Origin: Cyclobacteriaceae bacterium | Lineage (GTDB): Bacteria > Bacteroidota > Bacteroidia > Cytophagales > Cyclobacteriaceae | NCBI GenBank assembly: GCA_030589835.1 | Contig: JAUUZS010000323.1 | Location: 1-5,567 of the forward strand | Length of the DNA: 5,567 nt | Direction: 5' to 3' | Part shown: positions 1 to 5,567 of the stretch, one piece after another | Position numbering within the stretch: the stretch's first letter is position 1 | Layout of the letters: each line of letters begins with the position of its first letter | Translations under genes and position numbers: made by a program | The notes under the pieces: generated by a model | Databases searched by the model: none | What the model saw: the letters and a program-made list of their open reading frames with translations, nothing else | Told to the model about the DNA's origin: nothing

Positions 1-2247
1 GTTTAAGGAAACTTTTTGCACATACACATTCTCCGATGCGTTATTTATCGCTCTTATTTTAAAAGTCTTTCCTTTATAATAGTCCTGCTCCAATTTAATT
101 TCCACTTCATCAAATAACGGACTGCCGAGCATGTATTTCTGATCACCGGGACAAACAGGATGAAATCCCATGGCACTCAATATATACCAGGCCGACATTT
201 GTCCCACATCTTCATTGCCCATTATGCCATATGGTGTGGTGTCATACGCCTTTTCCATAATCTCCCTTACCCATTTCTGTGTGAGCCATGGTTTTTTGGT
301 ATAATTAAAAAGGTAGGGAATTTGATGTACCGGCTCATTGGCGTGATTATACCATTCGTTGTAGGAGAAATCTTGAGGTGTGCGCTCAAAAAGCTCCTCC
401 AACTCCTTCAAAAACCGATCTTCACCAAGGAAAGATTTTAATCCGGAAATATCGTGCGGCACAAACCACATCTGCTGCAGAGGATTGCTTTCGATGCATC
501 CCTGACCAAAAACCAGTTCGCCTTGCCAGGGAATCCAACTCCCGTTTTTCAACTTCCCACGCACATATCCGACATTTTCATCAAACACATTACGGTAGTT
601 CAGCGCACGGTCAGCAAACAATGCAGCCCCTTTTTGATCTCCTACTATTTTTGCGATCTGACTGAGACTCCAATCGGCATAACTGTTCTCCAGCGTAGCC
701 GAAACTCCTTTATAATAGCCTTTCCACCTTTCGGGAACGGTATCACAAGCTACGTAGCCGTGCGAATTGTAATGTTCCCAACCATTTCTCAAGGTTTGGG
801 GGCCGAGCGAAGTTTGCTTACCAAGTTGATACGCTTTCTCCAAATCATAGCCACGGATTCCTTTGGTGTACGCATCAAGAATTACAGGAATTGCCGGATC
901 GCCCAACATGCAATTGGAATAGCAACCTGCAATTTCCCATTTGGGAAAACCCATTCCTCCATCTTCCCCTTTTCGGATCAAGGAATTAATTAATTCATTC
1001 ACAGAATTTGGATCAATAATGGTAAGCAATGGAATATGACTTCTGAAGGCATCCCAACCGCTGAAGATCGTCCTGTAATCAAATGAAGTCGCCTCGTTGA
1101 TGCCGGATTCTTTCAGGTAATACCGACCATCGCCATCCGTAAATTTCCGTGGATCGATCATCGCATGATAAAGACCAGTGTAGAAAATGGTTTTCTGTTT
1201 GGCAGTTGCCCCCTTTATTTTTATCAAATCCAATTGTTCTGACCATTTGGCAATTGCATCGGATTTCACCTTCTCAAAATCCCAATGATCCATTTCACTT
1301 TTCAGGTTGTTGCGTGCTCCTTCCTGATCCACGAAGGATATTCCCGCCTTAAATTTCACCTGATCTCCTTCTTTCAGATGAGGAAAATTGGCATAAAAAC
1401 CCAGGTGCTTGCCTTTCAGCTCTGATGGTTTTTCAATGATTTCGCTATTGCGGATGTATTCCTGATATTCCTCGGTCACCACATCGTGTACCTTTCGGGA
1501 TTGCGCATCCGGGATGTTGGCAGACCAGACTCCATAATCCTGAAAAGCTTCTGAAAATTCGGCATAGAAAAATACGGTATAAAAGACCATGTTGGTTTTG
1601 CCATTTCCCCATCCGCCCCCCTCGGGAGCACACCTCATCCATCCTTCAATCCGATGGTCATCAATCACACGGACATACTGTTCCAATGAAGTGCCTCCAA
1701 TCCGACGTGCCAAATCAATCTGAATACGGTTGGATGCGTCCTCAGGAAAAGCAAATCGCAGCATCCCGGCATGTTGGGTGGTTGTCATTTCAGCTTTAAT
1801 GTTGTAATCCTGCAAGACACTGGAGTAATAGCCTGCTTGAGCGATTTCCGTTTCGTGCGAAAAAGCAGAACGATATCCACTCGATGGGTTTTCGACACTT
1901 CCGCGATTAGGATGAAAAGTTCCGTTGGTTGGTGTAACGAGCAGGTTTCCAAAATCGCCAAACCATCCCACCCCACTCATGTGTACAAAGCTGAATCCTT
2001 CAATGGTATTGTGTTCATAAGAATATCCTGATCCTACATCACCTCCTGTGTAGGTATCGGGGCCTAGTTGCACCAAAGAAAATGGCAGGGTTGCGCCGGG
2101 AAAAGTCCTGCCATAATATTTTGTTTTGGCTACACTTCCGATCAAAGGATCAACAAAATCATAAGCTTTGGAGGATTCCTGAACTTCCTTTTTAGTGCCA
2201 CAGGCAAAAGCCACAAGGAACAAAAGGAAATACATCGAAGTTTTCAT
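1..2247 (-). CDS. GH92 family exo-alpha-mannosidase, lipoprotein, 3' end cut by window edge
   Basis: This encodes a glycoside hydrolase family 92 enzyme. Known members are calcium-dependent inverting exo-alpha-mannosidases that trim alpha-mannose from N-glycans or mannans. It reads open for 749 codons to the window edge; full-length members are about 740-790 residues, so only a short C-terminal tail is missing. An N-terminal lipoprotein signal ends at Cys16 (L-V-A-F-A-C). The N-terminal beta-sandwich begins near residue 30 with F-V-D-P-L-I-G and T-F-P-G-A-T-L-P-F (48-56). The alpha/alpha-barrel half carries S-G-W-D-A-F-R (396-402), G-C-Y-S-N-C-M-L-G-D (441-450), E-S-N (586-588) before W-F-V-P-H-D (594-599), H-A-N-E-P-V-H-Q-I-P-Y (635-645) and G-N-E-D-V-G-Q-M-S-A-W-Y (677-688). 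By comparison with the family from memory, Glu586 is the likely catalytic acid and Glu679/Asp680 belong to the base and metal region. An in-frame ATG at 2265 would add six residues (M-V-D-L-N-K). I prefer 2247 because the signal peptide then starts M-K-T. Two sulfatase genes lie upstream on the same strand. Linkage specificity cannot be read from the sequence. Confidence 0.95.
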   Translation of the reverse strand, partial: MKTSMYFLLFLVAFACGTKKEVQESSKAYDFVDPLIGSVAKTKYYGRTFPGATLPFSLVQLGPDTYTGGDVGSGYSYEHNTIEGFSFVHMSGVGWFGDFGNLLVTPTNGTFHPNRGSVENPSSGYRSAFSHETEIAQAGYYSSVLQDYNIKAEMTTTQHAGMLRFAFPEDASNRIQIDLARRIGGTSLEQYVRVIDDHRIEGWMRCAPEGGGWGNGKTNMVFYTVFFYAEFSEAFQDYGVWSANIPDAQSRKVHDVVTEEYQEYIRNSEIIEKPSELKGKHLGFYANFPHLKEGDQVKFKAGISFVDQEGARNNLKSEMDHWDFEKVKSDAIAKWSEQLDLIKIKGATAKQKTIFYTGLYHAMIDPRKFTDGDGRYYLKESGINEATSFDYRTIFSGWDAFRSHIPLLTIIDPNSVNELINSLIRKGEDGGMGFPKWEIAGCYSNCMLGDPAIPVILDAYTKGIRGYDLEKAYQLGKQTSLGPQTLRNGWEHYNSHGYVACDTVPERWKGYYKGVSATLENSYADWSLSQIAKIVGDQKGAALFADRALNYRNVFDENVGYVRGKLKNGSWIPWQGELVFGQGCIESNPLQQMWFVPHDISGLKSFLGEDRFLKELEELFERTPQDFSYNEWYNHANEPVHQIPYLFNYTKKPWLTQKWVREIMEKAYDTTPYGIMGNEDVGQMSAWYILSAMGFHPVCPGDQKYMLGSPLFDEVEIKLEQDYYKGKTFKIRAINNASENVYVQKVSLN

Positions 2248-2309
2248 TTTATTTAAATCAACCATTTCTATTCATCTTCTAAATTGAATGCCTGGAGAAC
2301 TTAAAATTC

Positions 2310-2335
2310 AAAGCATCTAAAACTTTAGATGCTTT
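2310..2335 (-). terminator. Terminator-like perfect hairpin downstream of the sulfatase gene
   Basis: A perfect inverted repeat has 12-base arms (AAAGCATCTAAA and TTTAGATGCTTT) separated by two bases, so a stem of about 11 bp with a 4-base loop is realistic. On the minus strand it lies 120 bases beyond the sulfatase stop codon and is followed by GAATTTTAAG, a broken U-rich tail. It fits an intrinsic terminator for the sulfatase transcript, though the U-run is weak. Read on the plus strand the tail is ATT only. If it terminates, the GH92 gene needs its own promoter in 2266-2309, where I find no clear Bacteroidota-type promoter. It could instead act as partial attenuation or as an mRNA 3'-end stabiliser within one operon. 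Confidence 0.55.
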
Positions 2336-2338
2336 ATT

Positions 2339-2419
2339 CACTATTTCGCCATGGATTGTGTCCTCACAAACCATCAGCCTTTCCGGTCTGTGAAGACACA
2401 GACCGGGGCTAAAAAAGTG
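2339..2419. repeat. 81-bp inverted-repeat element with paired hairpins (REP/BIME- or MITE-like)
   Basis: Two small hairpins face each other. The first (2353-2372) is GGATTGTG-TCCT-CACAAACC, an 8-base stem with one mismatch. The second (2383-2406) has perfect 10-base arms, CCGGTCTGTG and CACAGACCGG, around an AAGA loop. The reverse complement of the first and the 20-base core of the second (2385-2404) agree at 16 of 20 positions. The inverted similarity continues more weakly outward to CACT at 2339 and AGTG ending at 2419. TATT sits immediately outside both ends (2335-2338 and 2420-2423), a possible target duplication. The DNA can therefore fold as two short hairpins or as one long stem around a 12-base loop. 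It encodes no protein. Neither orientation has a U-run directly after the stem, so it is not an ordinary terminator. Assignment to a repeat class is inference. Confidence 0.55.
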
Positions 2420-2454
2420 TATTTATGCACTCCAAACTACCTTCACTCACTCCA

Positions 2455-3870
2455 TCACATCTGTCCCATTTCTTCCCTCACCTGGGCGATCCACGCTGTG
2501 TGCATGTCCTTCAGCTCCTTTAGTTTGTCAGGGTACTTATCGGCTAGATTTTCCTTTTCCGTGACATCCATTTTCAAATTCACCAAAAAGAGTTTGTCCA
2601 CTTTTTCCCTGCTTGTCAATTCAAGCTTAGGATCCCGAGCATTTCCTATCAATTTCCAATCGCCCTGACGAATCGCCCACTGGCAATTATTTTCATCATA
2701 GCTACCATTTTGCCAATGCATTACCTGGTGCGGATCACCCTGATCCTTCTTCAAAATAATCTGCATGAGGCTTCTTCCGTCAAGCTGATCAACATCAATT
2801 TTTGTTTTTGTCAATGCGGCAACGGTAGGAAACCAATCCATTTCCATAACGACCTGATTCCGGACTTCACTTTCAGGAATTACCCCCGGATAGCTTATGA
2901 TGGCAGGCACACGAATTCCCCCTTCAAAAAGACTGAATTTGCTCCCTCTCAATTGCCCTGCACTTCCTCCTCCATGAAAGGCACGCTCTTCAAGCGAATG
3001 TCCATGATCGGACTGAAAAATAATGATCGTGTTATCCAATTTACCAATGCGCTCCAATTCGTTGATCACCTTACCAATGGACTCATCAGTCGTAGATAAG
3101 AATGCGGCATATTCCTTTCGGGGCGAAGGCATGTCTTGGTAATGCTCCAGCCACCTTTGTGATCCCTGATAAGGATAGTGGGGTGAATTAAAGGCCCAAT
3201 AAATAAAAAATGGTTCTTCCCTTTTTGTGTTTACTATTCCTTTTATTTCATCGACCATCAAGTCCTGAAAAAACGAACCAGGATAATTCACCTCTTCGTC
3301 ATTTCGATACAAGTCGTGCTTATTCGGCCCCTGCCAATAAAAAAAGTGCGAGAAATTATCAATGCAACCGCGCTGATGACCAAAAAAATGATCGAATCCT
3401 TGCCCATTCGGGAGGGTTTCCTTTTGATGTCCCAAATGCCACTTGCCTACTAATGCGGTATAATAGCCATTGGTTTTCAACATTTCTGCCATCGTAATTT
3501 GCTCAGTAGGCATGCCATATTTTTCCAGCTTGTTGGCATATTCAGGCACCGGCACATTCCCCTTCAATCCTGCCCGAAGATTGGTTTTTCCTGTGAGCAA
3601 TGCGGCTCGTGATGGAGAACAAACAGGCGCTCCGGCATAAAAATTTGTAAAGCGCACTCCCCGATCTGCAATTCGATCCATGTTGGGAGTTTGAAGATCA
3701 TTTGACCCGTAACAATTCACATCGATCGATCCCTGATCATCGGTTAGGATCAATAAGACATTTGGCTTTTCTGATTTTTGCTTTTGTTCAACTCCCTCGG
3801 AACATGAAGTATTTAATACTACGAACAGAATAAAAGCCAATATTTTTAAGTTAACTGACACGTTTTTCAT
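2455..3870 (-). CDS. Family S1 (arylsulfatase-type) sulfatase, predicted lipoprotein
   Basis: This encodes a 471-residue formylglycine-dependent type I sulfatase, which hydrolyses sulfate esters on glycans. Counting from the ATG at 3870, the signal peptide ends at Cys23 (V-L-N-T-S-C), pointing to an envelope lipoprotein. The alkaline-phosphatase-like domain starts with P-N-V-L-L-I-L-T-D-D-Q-G, where Asp44 and Asp45 bind the metal. The core C-S-P-S-R begins at Cys84, the residue converted to formylglycine. Next come G-K-W-H-L-G (Lys143, His145), S-P-H-Y-P-Y (His231), S-D-H-G (Asp288, His289) and S-K-F-S-L-F-E-G-G (Lys311), so every expected catalytic position is filled. The C-terminal subdomain contains D-G-R-S-L and ends with a helical tail. 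The region A-P-V-C-S-P-S-R-A-A-L-L-T-G resembles the GALNS/arylsulfatase A branch, but the substrate is not decided by this. One codon upstream, a TTG at 3873 is also open; the ATG directly before K-N-V is the better start. There is no Shine-Dalgarno sequence, only an A-rich leader, as is usual in Bacteroidota. Maturation needs an FGE or anSME encoded elsewhere. Confidence 0.95.
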   Translation of the reverse strand: MKNVSVNLKILAFILFVVLNTSCSEGVEQKQKSEKPNVLLILTDDQGSIDVNCYGSNDLQTPNMDRIADRGVRFTNFYAGAPVCSPSRAALLTGKTNLRAGLKGNVPVPEYANKLEKYGMPTEQITMAEMLKTNGYYTALVGKWHLGHQKETLPNGQGFDHFFGHQRGCIDNFSHFFYWQGPNKHDLYRNDEEVNYPGSFFQDLMVDEIKGIVNTKREEPFFIYWAFNSPHYPYQGSQRWLEHYQDMPSPRKEYAAFLSTTDESIGKVINELERIGKLDNTIIIFQSDHGHSLEERAFHGGGSAGQLRGSKFSLFEGGIRVPAIISYPGVIPESEVRNQVVMEMDWFPTVAALTKTKIDVDQLDGRSLMQIILKKDQGDPHQVMHWQNGSYDENNCQWAIRQGDWKLIGNARDPKLELTSREKVDKLFLVNLKMDVTEKENLADKYPDKLKELKDMHTAWIAQVREEMGQM

Positions 3871-3904
3871 CAAACTGTTTTTATGTTTTTCTTAATTGTT
3901 CACT

Positions 3905-3931
3905 TTACCTACTAAACAAGGTAATTTTTTT
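3905..3931 (+). terminator. Small hairpin followed by seven Ts, in the gap between the sulfatase genes
   Basis: Arms TTACCT (3905-3910) and AGGTAA (3919-3924) enclose an 8-base loop and are followed on the plus strand by seven Ts. This is the layout of a weak intrinsic terminator for plus-strand transcription, opposite to the genes. On the minus strand the hairpin falls in the leader of the downstream sulfatase gene, 35 bases or more before its ATG, with an A-run on its 5' side and no U-run after it. It would therefore not stop the operon transcript. The stem is only six base pairs and AT-rich, so chance is a serious alternative. Confidence 0.25.
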
Positions 3932-3955
3932 AAACCAAATATTTATTTTCTTAGC

Positions 3956-5317
3956 TTAAAAAACCCGGTGAGGCACTGTGAAGTCCCAAATGGATTTATC
4001 CTTCAGCTCATCTTTCAAATGCTGATATATAGCTGCCTCTTCCTGATTCAATGAACTGGTATTCAATTTATTTTTTTCCCATTTATCAGTTTTCAAATCA
4101 AAAAACCTTCCGTCGGAGTACAGCTTGTACTTGGTGGTTCTTACGAAACAGCCACTTCGCTCGCTTACCTTTTGCGGGTTTGGGTAATAGTGGACAAACA
4201 CCGTCTCCCTGGGTTTGTATTGTTGTCCGGATAACAAATTGTAGAAACTTTGCCCGTCAATATTTTGAGGTAGCTGTGCCTTGCCGGCATCGACGAAAGT
4301 TGGCAGGAAGTCGCTAAACTCAATGAGTTCATGGGAAGTCCGCTTATTATTAATGCCTCCCGGCCAACTGATTACTAGTGGGACATTGGTACCATTATCT
4401 TGTAAACGTCCTTTTCCTCCGGGATAAACGCCATCTTTTGTCATGGTTTCCAAACCTGACGGCGTGCCGTTGTCTCCTGTAAAGATTAAAATGGTGTTTT
4501 CCGCAAGGCCCAGCTGATCAAGCTTGTCTGAAATTTTTCCTGCCACCTTATCGGTGTATTCCACCATATCTTTAAAATACTTGTTATCTTTATTGGTCCT
4601 GGTTTCAATGGAAGTCCATTCGGGCGAGTCAGGTGTGGGCTGAAAAGGTGCATGAACCAGCAGCATCGGGTAATAGACAAAAAAAGGCTTATCCTGATTA
4701 CGTTCGATAAAATCAATCACATAGTCCGAAACGATATCCGGGCCGTAGTCATCAATTGTGGCGGGAATTTTTTTGCTGTTTACTACGATTTTAGGATCAG
4801 CATATCGTGATCCTTTTGAGGTCAGCCACCAAAGGCAATATTCATCAAAGCCAAATTGATGTGGCCTGTTCATATCAGTGTGTCCTTCTTCTTTTGTATT
4901 TACTCCATTCAATTGCCATTTGCCAGCAATCATCGTCTTGTATCCAGCCTCCTGCATCACATTACCGAAAGTTTTCGCTTCTTTGTCCAGATAGCCAAAA
5001 TCGATGTAGTTATTGGAATTATATCTTCCCGTCATGATTTTGACACGCGAAGGCGTACATAGTGGTTGAGAATAGCACTGTGTAAACCGCATTCCCTCAA
5101 CGCCTATTTTGTCCAATCTTGGAGTATTATAGGATAAGGAGCCATTGCTGCTCAGGCATTCATAGCCCATGTCATCTGCCATTATGAGGATGATATTTGG
5201 CCGCTCTGACTTTTCTGACTTTCCTGTCTCTTCAGTTTTTTGATTCGCACCGGAACATGCAACTTGTACCACAAACAGTGACAAAAGATAAAATTTTACC
5301 AAGTAATGATTTACCAT
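3956..5317 (-). CDS. Family S1 sulfatase of the G-K-W-Q-L type, predicted lipoprotein
   Basis: This encodes a 453-residue type I sulfatase. A signal peptide ends at Cys21 (V-V-Q-V-A-C) and is followed by a polar Glu/Lys/Ser-rich linker (residues 22-39), so an envelope lipoprotein is expected. The catalytic domain starts at P-N-I-I-L-I-M-A-D-D-M-G with metal-binding Asp48 and Asp49. The core is C-T-P-S-R with Cys87 as the formylglycine precursor. Lys133 lies in A-G-K-W-Q-L, with Gln135 where most S1 sulfatases have His. His222 (V-H-A-P-F), Asp282 and Asn283 (G-D-N-G) and Lys302 (G-K-G-R-L-Q-D-N-G) fill the remaining positions; Q-D-N-G stands in for the usual Y-E-G-G. The start at 5317 is the only ATG that fits the signal peptide; the ATG at 5336 is out of frame. 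It is the first gene of the strand-matched trio here and lies 85 bp before the next sulfatase gene, so co-transcription is likely. The two sulfatases differ through most of their length and probably remove different sulfate groups. The substrate is unknown. Confidence 0.94.
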   Translation of the reverse strand: MVNHYLVKFYLLSLFVVQVACSGANQKTEETGKSEKSERPNIILIMADDMGYECLSSNGSLSYNTPRLDKIGVEGMRFTQCYSQPLCTPSRVKIMTGRYNSNNYIDFGYLDKEAKTFGNVMQEAGYKTMIAGKWQLNGVNTKEEGHTDMNRPHQFGFDEYCLWWLTSKGSRYADPKIVVNSKKIPATIDDYGPDIVSDYVIDFIERNQDKPFFVYYPMLLVHAPFQPTPDSPEWTSIETRTNKDNKYFKDMVEYTDKVAGKISDKLDQLGLAENTILIFTGDNGTPSGLETMTKDGVYPGGKGRLQDNGTNVPLVISWPGGINNKRTSHELIEFSDFLPTFVDAGKAQLPQNIDGQSFYNLLSGQQYKPRETVFVHYYPNPQKVSERSGCFVRTTKYKLYSDGRFFDLKTDKWEKNKLNTSSLNQEEAAIYQHLKDELKDKSIWDFTVPHRVF

Positions 5318-5567
5318 AAGCGATTAATGAATACATGTTGCTTTTACAGAATACTTCCTGCTAATATCAACAAAGTTCGGGAATTATAACGAATCCTTTA
5401 ATAGATTAAAATTACACATAATTTTTTCTACACACGGCGGATTATAGGGCAATAATTTTACCTTAAGAATTGTATATAAATTATGTTGAAAAATTTTATC
5501 GATGCAGAAAGGAAAAGGAACGATCAAAATGGGTAGGTTATTTCTTTACGCTTCCATAGCATGCTAA
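5318..5567. other. AT-rich upstream region of the sulfatase gene, no supported gene
   Basis: This 250-bp stretch is rich in A and T and should hold the promoter and leader of the minus-strand genes, or the end of an upstream gene. I looked for the Bacteroidota pattern (TTTG, about 20 bases, TAnnTTTG) on the minus strand and found no convincing pair. Two TATAAT hexamers occur on the minus strand, but E. coli-like boxes are poor predictors here. A small palindrome, TTTAATAGATTAAA, lies at 5397-5410 and could be a regulator site or chance. At the far edge a 21-codon plus-strand reading frame (5502-5567) begins M-Q-K-G-K-G; nothing supports its being a gene. Confidence 0.5.

Noticed and set aside
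454..993. A 179-codon plus-strand reading frame
   Set aside because: It lies wholly opposite the GH92 gene, whose translation shows strong family motifs across the same bases. Its own sequence shows no domain-like pattern.
1445..1642. A minus-strand reading frame inside the GH92 gene
   Set aside because: It is an out-of-frame shadow of the GH92 coding sequence, which runs without a stop from 2247 to the window edge.
2383..2406. The perfect 10-bp hairpin as a simple intrinsic terminator
   Set aside because: No U-run follows it on either strand: the A-run at 2411-2416 is on the wrong side for minus-strand termination, and the plus strand reads A there. Its relation to the neighbouring inverted hairpin explains it better.
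2351..2668. A 105-codon plus-strand reading frame starting in the spacer
   Set aside because: Its start falls within the inverted-repeat element and most of it is antisense to the C-terminal part of the sulfatase gene.
3871..3873. TTG as the start of the sulfatase gene
   Set aside because: It lies directly before an ATG that gives a normal signal peptide (M-K-N-V). Nothing favours the rare start codon.
4486..4716. A 76-codon minus-strand reading frame inside the G-K-W-Q-L sulfatase gene
   Set aside because: It overlaps in another frame the region encoding His222 and Asp282 of the sulfatase, and has no features of its own.
5397..5410. Palindrome TTTAATAGATTAAA as an operator
   Set aside because: It is pure AT-rich symmetry in an AT-rich region, with only one copy and no mapped promoter nearby, so chance is adequate as an explanation.
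5502..5567. A 21-codon plus-strand frame ending exactly at the window edge
   Set aside because: It is too short to judge, has no domain or lipoprotein maturation site with a following protein, and no neighbour supports it.

Overview
The window looks like part of a glycan-degradation locus of a member of the Bacteroidota, probably a free-living or marine-type lineage of the Cytophagales/Flavobacteriia kind. The evidence is moderate GC with AT-rich gaps, relaxed lipoprotein signal peptides on all three proteins, A-rich leaders without Shine-Dalgarno sequences, and the pairing of a GH92 exo-alpha-mannosidase with two S1 sulfatases. The lineage is an inference from style and gene content; no taxonomic marker is present.

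All three genes are on the minus strand, so they read from high to low coordinates. Positions 5567-5318 are an AT-rich leader or intergenic region with no gene I can support. Positions 5317-3956 encode a predicted lipoprotein sulfatase with C-T-P-S-R at its active site and an unusual G-K-W-Q-L catalytic block. An 85-bp gap follows. Positions 3870-2455 encode a second, clearly different lipoprotein sulfatase with C-S-P-S-R and the standard G-K-W-H-L-G block. A 207-bp gap then holds a terminator-like hairpin and a compact 81-bp inverted-repeat element. From 2247 to the window edge runs a GH92 alpha-mannosidase gene of 749 codons, missing only its extreme C-terminus.

The likely joint role is removal of sulfate esters and terminal alpha-mannose from a sulfated mannose-containing glycan (algal mannan, or N-glycan or glycoprotein material), with the enzymes anchored in the envelope. 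No SusC/SusD pair, sugar transporter, sulfatase-maturating enzyme or regulator lies in the window, so the locus can only be called PUL-like.

The least ordinary signal is at 2339-2419. Two similar hairpins lie in opposite orientation, their arms are inverted copies of each other (16 of 20 core positions match), and a TATT flanks each side. This resembles a REP/BIME or MITE-type dispersed element inserted just beyond the terminator of the sulfatase gene.
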